From assembly GCF_038396785.1 (NCBI RefSeq), contig NZ_CP151087.1:4092001-4156000 (forward strand): a stretch of DNA of 64,000 nucleotides, in the 5' to 3' direction. Below, one piece after another: positions 54,239-63,743 of the stretch. A program made the position numbers and the translations under genes. Numbering within the stretch: the first letter of the stretch is position 1; each line of letters begins with the position of its first letter. This DNA comes from Sphingobacterium thalpophilum. Its GTDB lineage: Bacteria; Bacteroidota; Bacteroidia; Sphingobacteriales; Sphingobacteriaceae. The notes under the pieces are model-generated. The model was given only the letters and a program-made list of their open reading frames with translations. It was not told the origin of the DNA and ran no database searches.

Positions 54239-54472
54239 TTAAAGTGCAATGGCAGCCAATTCCTCTGGTTTAAAGCCAATGATACGGTGTTGAATCTCTT
54301 CATTTTCCAACACAATTACCGTAGGAACTGTGCGGATTTTGAATCTTGCGGCCAAGTCTGGTTCATCAAAAGGATTAACCGTTTCATATTGGATACCTTT
54401 TTGATCCAAATAAGCCGATACTTGCGCACAAGGAGCACAATCGTTTTTCTCAAATTTGATAATTCTTGCCAT
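54239..54472 (-). CDS. nrdH: NrdH-like glutaredoxin/thioredoxin-fold protein
   Basis: The 77-residue protein has a thioredoxin fold: redox motif CAPC (C12, C15) in FEKNDCAPCAQV and cis-proline in RTVPTVIV. As the first gene of nrdHIEF it should reduce the C-terminal cysteines of NrdE. The CAPC motif differs from the CVQC or CMQC of classic NrdH and the C-terminal WSGFRPD-type segment is only partly kept (IIGFKPEEL), so it is a divergent NrdH or a glutaredoxin that took its place. Confidence 0.85.
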   Translation of the reverse strand: MARIIKFEKNDCAPCAQVSAYLDQKGIQYETVNPFDEPDLAARFKIRTVPTVIVLENEEIQHRIIGFKPEELAAIAL

Positions 54473-54933
54473 GTTTACTTGTTTATTTTTTTATTCCAAT
54501 CTTTATAGAAAAACTCGGTACGAAGTTAATGGTATCAATTTTAATCGGGGAGACCAGATTGAAGGTTAATCTAGCCATTAAAAATAGACAATTCGTCAAA
54601 AAGAAAAGTCTGTGTTTCGATACTTAAAAACTTCGTTGAGTTGCCAATTCTTTCATTAGCTTAACAAATATCTTATATTTTCTTTCGATGCGGTAGTTTG
54701 ACTTTTCCACATTTTGGGCAAAAGTTTGTCAGAGAATGCGTTTGCTGCAGATTAGTGTTTGTAAGTTGTTGTTTTTCTGTGTTTTATAAATGTGGATAAC
54801 TTTAAATTCGTAATTTTTACCACTATTTTACAAATGATTTAAGTTTAATTTTACTGTCATAAAAAAGCTACAAAACTTGCTTTTTTATGAAATTTTTATT
54901 ATCTTATTTTGCCCTAATTTGAAAAATAAATTT
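54473..54933. promoter_or_regulatory. Divergent control region of nrdHIEF and the S9 peptidase gene
   Basis: This AT-rich 461-bp region has two DnaA-type boxes: TTTTCCACA (54703-54711, relaxed consensus TTWTNCACA) and TGTGGATAA (54791-54799, perfect 9-mer on the minus strand). They lie about 230 and 320 bp before nrdH. No clear NrdR box was found. No ORF is present. Confidence 0.5.
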
Positions 54934-57336
54934 ATGAAGAAACTATTCTATGGTCTCTTGCTTCTAACGTCGCTACAGACGCAAGCGCAGGAAAACATTA
55001 CCTTTCAAAAACCCTCTACTGAAATTTTGGCCTTAGCCGATTATGTGCGCCCCCCTCAGATAAAAATTTCTAGCGATAGAAATTGGATGTTATTTACGTT
55101 CCGGCCTACGTATAAAAGCCTGGCAGACTTAGGCCAGGAAGAAATGAAACTGGCGGGATTGCGGATTAATCCAAAGACCAACATGGAAAGTTCGACAATC
55201 TTTTTCGATAAGATTGCCTTGAAAAAAATAGGACAAAATATGGAATTTTCCGACTTCACGGGAATGCCCGAAAAAGCGGCGATGGCCAATTTTGTGTTCT
55301 CTCAAGACAATAAGCGTTTGGCATTTAGCAATACAAATGAAAGCGGAACTGCCTTATTTGTCATTGATCTTGCAACGCGAAATGTCAAACAGTTGACTGC
55401 TTACAATTTGAACGGAACATTGACAGCACCATTTCAGTGGCTGAGAAATTCTTCCGGTTTAATAATAACAAGTCTGCCAAAGGATAGGGCGGCACTGTTG
55501 GATCCTTCAAAAGATTTGCCGACAGGACCTATTGTCTCAACAAGTGATGGGAAGGTGTCTCAATTGAGGACATACCAAGATCTGCTTAAAAATCCGCAGG
55601 ATGAAGTGAATTTTGAAACATTGGTACAATCCAACCTTGAACTTGTAGATCTGGACGGCAAGATTTCTTCCTTTAAAGATAAAGCCATTTATACGGGGAT
55701 CAGTTTCTCGCCGGATGGTGAGTATGTGATGATCACGACCATTACAAAACCTTATTCCTACGTAGTTCCGGTCTCGTCTTTTCCACAGCAGGTTCGTATT
55801 TATGATCGATCGGGCAAGGAAATAGCGCTGGTGAATGAGACCCCCTTGACAGAGGTAATGCCCAAAGGTTTTTCGTCGACACGATCGGGAAAACGTGCCT
55901 GGCATTGGCGGAGTGATCAGCCAGCTACGTTGGCTTATGTAGAAGCCTTGGATGGCGGGGATGCGAATAAACCTGCGGAGTTTCGTGATGCCTTATATAC
56001 TTTATCGTACCCTTACGATGGTGCGGGAAAGCTTATTTTTAAAATCAAAGACCGTTACGCTGGTGTAACATGGGGGAATGATAAATATGCATTGATCAAT
56101 TCGCAATGGTATGATACGAGAAACGCAAAAACTTTTGTGGTGAATCCTTCCTCGGGAGAATCTAAACTATTGCATGACCGGAACAGTCAGGATGTCTATA
56201 ACGATCCGGGAGATGTGTATATGGAAAAAAATAGTTTAGGCACTTATTCGATGTATATAGATAAGGATAAAGTACTGTTTGTAGGTAAGGGCTTTACTAA
56301 AAATGGTGAGTTTCCTTTTGTGGATGAGCTTGATCTGCATTCGCTGAAGAAAAAACGCATTTACACTGCTCCAGCATCTGAACTGCAGGAACGTATCACC
56401 CAACTAGTGAACCCTAAAACTGGTGATCTGTTGATTTCGCTTCAGTCAGCATCGACTTATCCGAATTATTTCATGAAAAATATGAAATCGGGGAAACAGG
56501 TGACGCTCACCACGTTGGAAAACCCGTTTAAATCGTTGGAAAAAGTTCATAAAGAGATTTTAAAATACAAGCGCAAGGATGGAGTCGAACTTTCCGGAAC
56601 ATTATATTTACCTGCCGGTTATGATTTTACGAAGAAAGAGAAGTTGCCTCTGCTAATGTGGGCTTATCCAAGGGAATATAAGGACAAGAATACAGCCGGA
56701 CAAAGCACGGCCAATCCGAAGGAGTTTACCTTCCCAAGTTATGGCTCTTTTATCTACTGGGTATCGAAAGGCTATGCTGTATTGGATAATGCGGCCTTCC
56801 CTATTGTTGGAGAGGGAACAAAAGAACCGAATGATACCTTTATTGAGCAACTTGTGGCAAATGCCGAAGCTGCAATTGATGCGGTAGATCATTTGGGTTA
56901 TATCGATCGGAAAAAAGTTGCTGTGGGTGGGCATTCCTATGGTGCGTTTATGACAGCACATCTGTTGTCCAATTCAAAATTGTTTGCCGCAGGAATAGCG
57001 CGTTCTGGAGCATACAATCGGACCTTAACACCATTTGGTTTTCAGAGTGAACAACGTAACTTCTGGGATGATCCAGCCTTGTATATGACCATGTCTCCAT
57101 TTGTGAGTGCTGATCGGATGAAAACCCCACTTTTGTTGGTTCATGGCGGAGCCGATAATAATCCCGGAACATTCACCCTGCAGACGGAACGCTATTTCCA
57201 GGCCCTGAAAAATTTGGGAGCTCCCGTGCGTATGGTCATTTTACCACGCGAAGCTCATGGATATGTCGCCAAAGAAAATATCTTCCATTTACTTTGGGAG
57301 CAGGATCAATTTTTGGAAAAATACCTTAAAAAATAA
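54934..57336 (+). CDS. S9-family prolyl-oligopeptidase-type serine peptidase
   Basis: The protein has 800 residues from the ATG at 54934; the frame extends upstream without a better start. A signal peptide (LFYGLLLLTSLQTQAQ) points to the periplasm. The N-terminal two-thirds form a beta-propeller-like domain, and the C-terminal alpha/beta-hydrolase domain carries S668 (GGHSYGAFM), D741 (HGGADNNPG) and H775 (PREAHGY). It resembles S9C/S9D acylaminoacyl and glutamyl-type peptidases; the exact cleavage site is unknown. It is monocistronic and divergent from nrdHIEF. Confidence 0.93.
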   Translation: MKKLFYGLLLLTSLQTQAQENITFQKPSTEILALADYVRPPQIKISSDRNWMLFTFRPTYKSLADLGQEEMKLAGLRINPKTNMESSTIFFDKIALKKIGQNMEFSDFTGMPEKAAMANFVFSQDNKRLAFSNTNESGTALFVIDLATRNVKQLTAYNLNGTLTAPFQWLRNSSGLIITSLPKDRAALLDPSKDLPTGPIVSTSDGKVSQLRTYQDLLKNPQDEVNFETLVQSNLELVDLDGKISSFKDKAIYTGISFSPDGEYVMITTITKPYSYVVPVSSFPQQVRIYDRSGKEIALVNETPLTEVMPKGFSSTRSGKRAWHWRSDQPATLAYVEALDGGDANKPAEFRDALYTLSYPYDGAGKLIFKIKDRYAGVTWGNDKYALINSQWYDTRNAKTFVVNPSSGESKLLHDRNSQDVYNDPGDVYMEKNSLGTYSMYIDKDKVLFVGKGFTKNGEFPFVDELDLHSLKKKRIYTAPASELQERITQLVNPKTGDLLISLQSASTYPNYFMKNMKSGKQVTLTTLENPFKSLEKVHKEILKYKRKDGVELSGTLYLPAGYDFTKKEKLPLLMWAYPREYKDKNTAGQSTANPKEFTFPSYGSFIYWVSKGYAVLDNAAFPIVGEGTKEPNDTFIEQLVANAEAAIDAVDHLGYIDRKKVAVGGHSYGAFMTAHLLSNSKLFAAGIARSGAYNRTLTPFGFQSEQRNFWDDPALYMTMSPFVSADRMKTPLLLVHGGADNNPGTFTLQTERYFQALKNLGAPVRMVILPREAHGYVAKENIFHLLWEQDQFLEKYLKK

Positions 57337-57679
57337 CCGGTCGATTAACCAGAAGCAATAGTGTTAAGGTGTACAAGGATTCAATGTAAAAGAAGGTGTC
57401 TAAAAAGTAAAAACAAACCCTCTGAGAATTGAATATTTGAAAAGTACCTGTATAGGGATTCGGTAAAAATTCAATATAAAAGGGGCTATCCACCTTGGAC
57501 TGCCCCTTTTATATTGAATGAAGTATTTGTTTTATTGATTTGTGTTTTTTTTACTAAAGTATCAATAGAATCAATCGTTTGGTTTATCGCGAAATGCAAC
57601 GAATTCATTGGTCTGAATAAACCTTGCGCTTGCATTTATACAACGGTAGGCTTCCGTAATCATAAATAAGTTTTTTTCG
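57337..57679. other. Intergenic region with a hairpin after the S9 peptidase gene
   Basis: Apart from the terminator at 57469-57519 no feature was seen. A degenerate partial copy of the terminator arm (ATTCAATGTAAAAG) occurs near 57380, which suggests an old small duplication. Confidence 0.5.
57469..57519. terminator. Perfect 18-bp hairpin, bidirectional terminator
   Basis: ATTCAATATAAAAGGGGC (57469-57486) pairs with GCCCCTTTTATATTGAAT (57502-57519) around a 15-nt loop, between the convergent S9 peptidase and DUF2911 genes. Confidence 0.88.
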
Positions 57680-58195
57680 CTATTTACTCGCTTTAACCGT
57701 AAATGGAACGACATACTGTCCCCACTCCAAAGAAACAGTTCCTTGTGGCGTCGCATTGATCTTAAACTGTTCCTGTGAATTGCTTGCTGTGGCATTGCTA
57801 ACAGAAACACGTAGGGCATCTTCGTTAGCATCATATTTTGTTCCCCACTGATTCCACACTTTATTAAAAATAATTGTTGTTTCGTGTTCCCCAGGGATAC
57901 TGTAAAGACCATATTTTCCAGCGGCTAATTTCTTGCCTTCAACCAATACATCTTTATTAAATTCGATGGTGGTCGCTTCATTCGCTCCAGTACGCCATAC
58001 AATGCCGATAGGGGCGATATCAACACCAAGCTGACGGCCTTTCAATGAAGGGCGGCTATAGTTAATGTCGATCGTGACACCATCGGTGGTGGTTACTTTG
58101 GTGTTGTCTGGAGGACTCGGGCGTTTACTTTTGTCGGTCTGCGCAAAGGTAAGTTGCCCAATTAAGGTCAGAATTGTTAAAATTAGTACTCTCAT
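57680..58195 (-). CDS. DUF2911-family exported protein
   Basis: This 171-residue protein has a signal peptide ending at TFAQ. The DUF2911 body is clear: VTIDINYSRPSLKGRQ-like start (here GVTIDINYSRPSLKGRQLG), IVWRTGANEATTIEFNKDV, AAGKYGLYSIPGEHETTIIF and NQWGTKYDANEDALR. The family is widespread in Bacteroidota and has no known activity; a periplasmic location is likely. It is monocistronic, following ilvA in the same direction after a 153-bp gap. Confidence 0.9.
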   Translation of the reverse strand: MRVLILTILTLIGQLTFAQTDKSKRPSPPDNTKVTTTDGVTIDINYSRPSLKGRQLGVDIAPIGIVWRTGANEATTIEFNKDVLVEGKKLAAGKYGLYSIPGEHETTIIFNKVWNQWGTKYDANEDALRVSVSNATASNSQEQFKINATPQGTVSLEWGQYVVPFTVKASK

Positions 58196-58348
58196 TTTTC
58201 GTATAGTATTGATTAAACAATTAAATATAAGGTTTTTAAATTATGGAATTGTTAGTTTTTTTTGAAGACTTTGGGTGAGGTATTTTGGTTATATAAACGG
58301 GAAAAGCCAGGATATGAATCACTGGCTCTTTTCATTTATACCTATTAT

Positions 58349-59596
58349 TTAAACAAGATATTCAAATAGTGTCTGGTCTTTGTTGATTTCAATGACATCA
58401 AACTTATATTCTTTCATGCGTTCAATCAATGTTTCGTAATCTTCAGGCTTGTTGAGCTCTATGCCGACTAGGGCTGGACCTCTTTCGCGTTCTGTTTTTT
58501 TGATAAACTCAAAACGGGTAATATCATCCTTAGGTCCCAATACTTCAGAAACGAAGAGTTTTAATGCACCTGGGCGTTGTGGGAAACGAACGATAAAATA
58601 ATGTTTGTAGCCTTCGTAAAGCAGAGACAATTCTTTGATTTCACTCATGCGGTCGATATCGTTGTTTCCACCGGATATGATACAGACGACTTTCTTGCCT
58701 TTAATTTCATCTTTGTGAAATTCAAGAGCAGCTACCGATAAAGCACCCGCGGGCTCAACGACAATTGCATCCTTATTATACAGCTCTAGGATGCAGGTAC
58801 AGATCTTTCCTTCAGGAATAGAGCGTGTATCATCCAACAATTGCTTGGCAATTTCAAATGTCGTTGCACCGATCTTTTTAACGGCGGCCCCATCAACAAA
58901 TTTGTTGATATGCTCGAGCTCGATCGGTGCGCCATGTGTCAAAGCCGCTTGCATAGAAGGAGCTCCTTCGGGTTCAACACCATAACATTTGATCGCTTTG
59001 TTTTTACTCTTCAGGTAATAGCTCGCCCCCGCGGCAAGTCCACCGCCACCAATTGGGATAAATATGGCATCCATATCGGGAAGATCTTGTAGAGCTTCAA
59101 CGGCCACAGTACCCTGTCCTTCCACAACTTTGAGATCATCAAATGGCGGGATGAAAGTCATGCCATGCTCTGCTGTGTAAGCCAACGCCGCTTTTTGACA
59201 GTCATCAAAAGTGTCTCCCGTCAAGATAATCTCTACATTACCGTTACCCCACATTTCCGTTTGTGAGATCTTTTGGCGTGGTGTCGGTCCCGGCATAAAT
59301 ATCACACCTTTGATGTCGAGTTTATTGCAGGAGAAAGCAACGCCTTGGGCGTGGTTACCTGCACTCGCACATACAACGCCGCGTTGTCGCTCTTCCGCTG
59401 TTAAGGAGATAATTTTATTGTAGGCACCGCGTAATTTATAGGAACGTACGACTTGTAAATCTTCCCGTTTGAGATAGACTTCGGCACCGTATTTTTCGGA
59501 CAGATGCCGATTATATTGAAGCGGAGTTCTGTTGACCACAGACTTGATGCGGTCAAGTGTAGCTTCTGAATTGATGTTTAAGGTTGATAGATTCAT
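58349..59596 (-). CDS. ilvA: Threonine dehydratase, biosynthetic type
   Basis: The 415-residue fold-type II PLP enzyme deaminates threonine to 2-oxobutanoate, the first step to isoleucine. The PLP lysine is K54 in VRSYKLRGAYN; SAGNHAQGVAFSC and the glycine-rich IPIGGGGLAAG bind the cofactor. A single ACT-like regulatory domain (about 330-415, YFIVRFPQRPGALKLF) replaces the two of E. coli IlvA, the shorter type seen in Bacteroidota and Firmicutes. It belongs to the leu/ilv cluster, but a 212-bp gap with a terminator separates it from leuA, so it may have its own promoter. Confidence 0.95.
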   Translation of the reverse strand: MNLSTLNINSEATLDRIKSVVNRTPLQYNRHLSEKYGAEVYLKREDLQVVRSYKLRGAYNKIISLTAEERQRGVVCASAGNHAQGVAFSCNKLDIKGVIFMPGPTPRQKISQTEMWGNGNVEIILTGDTFDDCQKAALAYTAEHGMTFIPPFDDLKVVEGQGTVAVEALQDLPDMDAIFIPIGGGGLAAGASYYLKSKNKAIKCYGVEPEGAPSMQAALTHGAPIELEHINKFVDGAAVKKIGATTFEIAKQLLDDTRSIPEGKICTCILELYNKDAIVVEPAGALSVAALEFHKDEIKGKKVVCIISGGNNDIDRMSEIKELSLLYEGYKHYFIVRFPQRPGALKLFVSEVLGPKDDITRFEFIKKTERERGPALVGIELNKPEDYETLIERMKEYKFDVIEINKDQTLFEYLV

Positions 59597-59781
59597 TGTT
59601 AGATGATTGCCTAGTTAAGGTAGCAAATAAAACGCAGATATTCGCTGTTATATGAGAGATTCTACCTATACAGTGTTTAAATTTAGTTGATTTTGAATAG
59701 AAGACCGTCTGAACACATGCTAAAATAATAATCAGCTATGCGTCCTGTGGATCCTTTTAAAAAATGTACTTATGATAAAAA

Positions 59782-59801
59782 AAGGCTGCATCTGCAGCCT
59801 T
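59782..59801 (-). terminator. Terminator after leuA
   Basis: The stem AAGGCTGC/GCAGCCTT with loop ATCT is followed on the minus strand by a T-run, 8 bp past the leuA stop. It marks the end of the leuD-ABC-leuB-leuA unit. Confidence 0.88.
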
Positions 59802-59808
59802 CCTTTTT

Positions 59809-60972
59809 TTATATTTTTTCCTGGATGAGGCTTTTTAGGTCATCATCACAAATATTTTTCTTTTCGTCGGCTAAAACCAGGAAACGTTGATAGCAATCTG
59901 CTAAATCATCTTTTTCAAGATGGAAACCTAAACGCTCCAAATGGTGCTTAAGGGCATGTCTACCTGAACGAGCTGTCAGGATAATATCAGCTTCATCCAA
60001 ACCAACATCTTCTGGTCTGATGATCTCATAGTTTTCGCGGTGTTTTAGGAAACCATCTTGGTGAATACCCGAGCTATGCGCGAAGGCATTACGGCCAACG
60101 ATTGCTTTATTCGGTTGGACAGGCATGTTCATCATTTCACTTACCTTGCGCGATAAGTACGTAAACATGCGGCTATCGATGTTTGATGTTAAGCTTCCAA
60201 ACGACTGGTTGTGTACTTTAAGGATCATGGCTACTTCTTCAAGCGACGTGTTTCCGGCACGTTCACCGATACCGTTGATTGTACATTCTACCTGACGGGC
60301 TCCATTTTGAATGGCAGCGATAGAATTTGCTGTTGCAAGTCCTAGGTCATTGTGACAATGTGCGGAAATAATTGCCTGATCGATATTGCGCACATTCTCC
60401 TTGAGATACTTGATTTTTGACCCATACTGATCCGGCAAACAATAACCGTTTGTATCAGGAATGTTGACCACCGTAGCACCAGCCGCAATCACCGACTCAA
60501 CCATTTTAGCTAGAAATTCCAAGTCTGCGCGACCAGCATCTTCTGCATAAAACTCGACATCTTCCACATAGGATTTGGCATGTTTTACAGCCGCAACAGC
60601 ACGTTCTAAAATTTCTTCTCTTGTGCTGTTGAATTTATATTTGATATGCATGTCCGAAGAACCAATGCCGGTATGGATACGTGGGCGTTTGGCATATTTT
60701 AATGCCTCGGCAGCTACGTCAATATCGTTTTGATTGGCACGGGTCAATGCACATATAATAACATCGTTCACCGCTTTAGATAATTCTACCACCGATTGAA
60801 AATCACCAGGGCTAGACACTGGGAAACCGGCTTCGATAATATCTACCCCTAGTTTTTCCAAGTCTTTAGCAATCTCAATTTTCTCTGGAGTAGTTAATTG
60901 GCAGCCTGGTACCTGTTCGCCATCACGTAAGGTGGTGTCGAAAATGTAAAGATGATTAGGATCGTGTAACAT
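59809..60972 (-). CDS. leuA: 2-isopropylmalate synthase, short form without allosteric domain
   Basis: The 387-residue protein holds the HMGL-like TIM barrel: metal and substrate loop [34 protein letters not shown], and the metal-binding [28 protein letters not shown] is the family signature. The C-terminal LeuA allosteric dimer domain (about 120 residues in the usual 510-520-residue enzyme) is missing, so leucine feedback through that domain is not expected. Homocitrate or citramalate synthase are alternatives for short forms, but the location next to leuB and leuD favours LeuA. Confidence 0.9.
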   Translation of the reverse strand: MLHDPNHLYIFDTTLRDGEQVPGCQLTTPEKIEIAKDLEKLGVDIIEAGFPVSSPGDFQSVVELSKAVNDVIICALTRANQNDIDVAAEALKYAKRPRIHTGIGSSDMHIKYKFNSTREEILERAVAAVKHAKSYVEDVEFYAEDAGRADLEFLAKMVESVIAAGATVVNIPDTNGYCLPDQYGSKIKYLKENVRNIDQAIISAHCHNDLGLATANSIAAIQNGARQVECTINGIGERAGNTSLEEVAMILKVHNQSFGSLTSNIDSRMFTYLSRKVSEMMNMPVQPNKAIVGRNAFAHSSGIHQDGFLKHRENYEIIRPEDVGLDEADIILTARSGRHALKHHLERLGFHLEKDDLADCYQRFLVLADEKKNICDDDLKSLIQEKI

Positions 60973-61013
60973 AATTTCTTAATTCAAAAGATTTACAAAT
61001 TAAAAAGGGTATA

Positions 61014-62087
61014 CTATTTAATAAACTCCAATACTTTTTCACCCATTTCCTGAGTACCTAAGATTTTTGAAGATTCAGTGCTGCTGTTGGCAATATCACC
61101 GGTTCTCCAACCAGCTTTTAATGTTTCAGCAACAGCATTGGTAACAGCTTTAGCTTCGTCCTGTAGACCAAAGCTAATATCAAGCATCAAGGCTGCAGAT
61201 AAAATTGAAGCAAGTGGATTTGCTTTATTTTGACCAGCGATATCGTGTGCTGAGCCGTGGATAGGTTCGAAGAAGCCTGTGCCATCACCTACGGAAGCAG
61301 AAGCCAACATACCCATTGAGCCCGCGATCTGTGAGGCTTCGTCTGTCAAGATATCACCAAAAAGATTTGCCGTCAATACCACATCGAATTTCTTCGGATT
61401 TTTAACCAATTGCATGGCTGCATTATCGATAAACATGTGCTCAGTTTCAACATCCGGATATTCTTTTGCGATTTCCTGTACCACTTCTCTCCATAGGCGG
61501 GATGTTTCCAATACATTGGCTTTATCAACAGAGCATAATCTTTTGTTACGTGTGCGTGCTGCATCATAAGCTTTACGTGCGATACGTTCAACCTCGTAAC
61601 GGTGGTAGTTCATCAGATCTGACGCAAAGGTGTTGTCCTCATTACGGTTTTTTTCACCAAAATACACATCACCTGTCAATTCACGGAAGAAAAGGATATC
61701 TGTACCTTGAAGAATTTCAGGTTTTAAACTCGAAGCATCCAATAACTCGTCGAATAAAAGGATTGGACGAAGATTTGCATAAAGACCTAGTTCTTTACGG
61801 ATTTTCAACAAGCCTTGTTCAGGTCTTACTTTAGCAGAAGGATCATTATCATACTTGATATGGCCAATGGCGCCGAAAAGGATCGCATCAGAAGCTTTTG
61901 CTTTCGCTAATGTTTCATCAGGAAGAGGGTTGCCCGTAGCTTCAATTGCAGTATGGCCCATGATAGCTTCATCAAAGCTGAATTCATGACCATAATTTTC
62001 ACCGATTTTTTCTAAAACTTTTTTACCCCAAGTTGTTACTTCTTGACCGATGCCATCTCCAGGTATGATTAAAATATTTTTCTTCAT
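61014..62087 (-). CDS. leuB: 3-isopropylmalate dehydrogenase
   Basis: The 357-residue NAD-dependent enzyme oxidises and decarboxylates 3-isopropylmalate in leucine synthesis. IPGDGIGQEVT at the start, RPEQGLLKIRKELGLYANLR (substrate arginines), RELTGDVYFGEK and the C-terminal metal/NAD signature TANLFGDILTDEASQIAGS and EPIHGSAHDIAGQ are all present. Length is normal. It precedes leuA by 41 bp and follows the ModF-like ABC gene after a 177-bp gap with DnaA boxes. Confidence 0.97.
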   Translation of the reverse strand: MKKNILIIPGDGIGQEVTTWGKKVLEKIGENYGHEFSFDEAIMGHTAIEATGNPLPDETLAKAKASDAILFGAIGHIKYDNDPSAKVRPEQGLLKIRKELGLYANLRPILLFDELLDASSLKPEILQGTDILFFRELTGDVYFGEKNRNEDNTFASDLMNYHRYEVERIARKAYDAARTRNKRLCSVDKANVLETSRLWREVVQEIAKEYPDVETEHMFIDNAAMQLVKNPKKFDVVLTANLFGDILTDEASQIAGSMGMLASASVGDGTGFFEPIHGSAHDIAGQNKANPLASILSAALMLDISFGLQDEAKAVTNAVAETLKAGWRTGDIANSSTESSKILGTQEMGEKVLEFIK

Positions 62088-62251
62088 TGTATTTTTAGTA
62101 TTGAGCTATCAGTGATATGTATATTGAAACTTTGGAAGATAGGCCTAAGCCCTATTGTAATGTCTTTATTTTTGACTTTTGATTTCCAGTGTTTTGTCGA
62201 TAGCTTGATTCTTTTTTTATTTTTTTGTTCTTGTTTTCGAATTAATTGAAG

Positions 62252-62297
62252 TTATCCACATTTTTTATGTGGATAAAGCTTCTTTTTTGTGGATAAC
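62252..62297. promoter_or_regulatory. Cluster of three perfect DnaA-box 9-mers
   Basis: TTATCCACA occurs at 62252-62260 (plus) and, on the other strand as TGTGGATAA, at 62269-62277 and 62289-62297. The last two lie inside or across the final codons of the ABC gene. The outer pair extends to a 13-bp inverted repeat, GAAGTTATCCACA and its complement at 62289-62301. Confidence 0.75.
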
Positions 62298-63743
62298 TTC
62301 GGATACAGCCTTTACTTCTCCTTTTTCCAACACGATTTTATTGTCAATGCAGGTTGGTAGTTGTGTCTGGAAGTGCCCTACATAAATGAGCGTCTGGCCA
62401 CTTTTACTGAGGTCATCAATGACATCGTTGAAATACTGGGTCTGCTCTTTATCTAAGCCCTGACAAGGTTCGTCCAAAATCAGCAATTCTGGATGTTTCA
62501 CGATCGTGCGAGCCAATAGGACCAAACGTTGTTGGCCTAATGGTAACGACCCCAAGGTTTTGTGTTTAACCTCTTTAAGGTCAAAAAAATGGAGAATTTG
62601 CTCGAGCTTTTGCTGTTGTTCAAATCCTAATCGCTGGTATAGGCTCATGGAATCAAAAAATCCAGAAGCAATAGTCTGCCCAACGTTGGCATTCATATCA
62701 TAGTACCAATGCAATTCTGGCGATATAATACCCAAATGTTCTTTGATATCCCAAATGCTTTCTCCAGATCCTCTTTTTTTGCCAAAAAGATGGATGTCGT
62801 TGGCATAGGCCTGTGGATGATCGCCGTTGATTAAACTGAGCAACGTGGATTTTCCTGAACCATTATGCCCTTGTAACAACCATTTTTCGCCGGCTTTTAC
62901 TTCCCAGTCAATATTCTTTAAGACTTGTTTTTCGCCATAGGAGATATTGATCTTGTTCATTTTTACCATGATCGGAGAAGTTACTTCAGGGGCTCGTTGC
63001 AGAAAATAGGGGAGTGCCTTTCTTGTGCGGGGCAATCCTCTGGATAACGCATTGCTATTTTGGCGAATAACAATCTTACCATGCTGGATTTCCGCAAAAC
63101 GATTGATGCAGCTTGGTTGTTCATCATCATTGCTAATGAGCAACAAAGAAACGCCTTTATCTGCAAGCTGATCAAAAATCTGATTGAGATCTTTCCGAGA
63201 CTGTGCATCTAGTCCTGTATAAGGCTGGTCGATAATGAGCACCTGAGGTTGAAGCCACAGCGCTTTGATCAATTGTAGTCTTTTGTGTTCGCCACTTGAA
63301 AGTTCAATCAACTGCTGATCTTTGAAATTTTCGAATCCAAAAATGTTCAGGTAAGAACGTACGTTTTCAAAAGAAAGCTGTTCTTCTTGCGCAAAATGTT
63401 TCAACTCAGCAAAAACCGTTAATGTATCGTTTTTTGCAAATTTGTTGTAGCGCTGTTGGTAATAGAAATTGCGATCGCCTTCAAGATTGGTAAACTGAAA
63501 CCAATTGGAAACGTAGTGAATTTTCGCTGGCAGTGGGCTTGTTGGATTAAGGTGGAATGTGATCTCGCCTTCATACTTCAATTGCCCGGCAATCGCTTTT
63601 GCAAGTGTGGTTTTTCCTGTACCGCTAGGACCGCCTAAGATCCATTGTTCGCCAGGAAAAATTTGCCAATTTAAGTCTTGCAGTACGGTATCTTTACCGT
63701 ACTGAATGGTTAAATTGGCAATATGGACGACAGGATCTACCAT
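62265..63743 (-). CDS. ModF-like duplicated ABC ATPase
   Basis: The 492-residue protein holds two ABC ATPase domains and no membrane segment. Domain 1: Walker [11 protein letters not shown], signature LSSGEHKR, Walker B VLIIDQP. Domain 2: Walker [11 protein letters not shown], a degenerate signature LPLGQQR, Walker B LLILDEP. This layout matches ModF/PhrA-type proteins of unknown function, once linked to molybdate or photorepair. It lies between leuD (7-bp overlap of the stop) and leuB, inside the leucine operon. The gene's last codons coincide with two DnaA boxes. A transporter partner is not present. Confidence 0.9.
   Translation of the reverse strand: MVDPVVHIANLTIQYGKDTVLQDLNWQIFPGEQWILGGPSGTGKTTLAKAIAGQLKYEGEITFHLNPTSPLPAKIHYVSNWFQFTNLEGDRNFYYQQRYNKFAKNDTLTVFAELKHFAQEEQLSFENVRSYLNIFGFENFKDQQLIELSSGEHKRLQLIKALWLQPQVLIIDQPYTGLDAQSRKDLNQIFDQLADKGVSLLLISNDDEQPSCINRFAEIQHGKIVIRQNSNALSRGLPRTRKALPYFLQRAPEVTSPIMVKMNKINISYGEKQVLKNIDWEVKAGEKWLLQGHNGSGKSTLLSLINGDHPQAYANDIHLFGKKRGSGESIWDIKEHLGIISPELHWYYDMNANVGQTIASGFFDSMSLYQRLGFEQQQKLEQILHFFDLKEVKHKTLGSLPLGQQRLVLLARTIVKHPELLILDEPCQGLDKEQTQYFNDVIDDLSKSGQTLIYVGHFQTQLPTCIDNKIVLEKGEVKAVSEVIHKKEALST

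Noticed and set aside
62248-62301. DnaA-box cluster as the chromosomal origin
   Set aside because: No dnaA, dnaN, gidA or rpmH gene nearby, no adjacent long AT-rich unwinding region, and boxes overlap coding sequence. Titration or regulation is more plausible.
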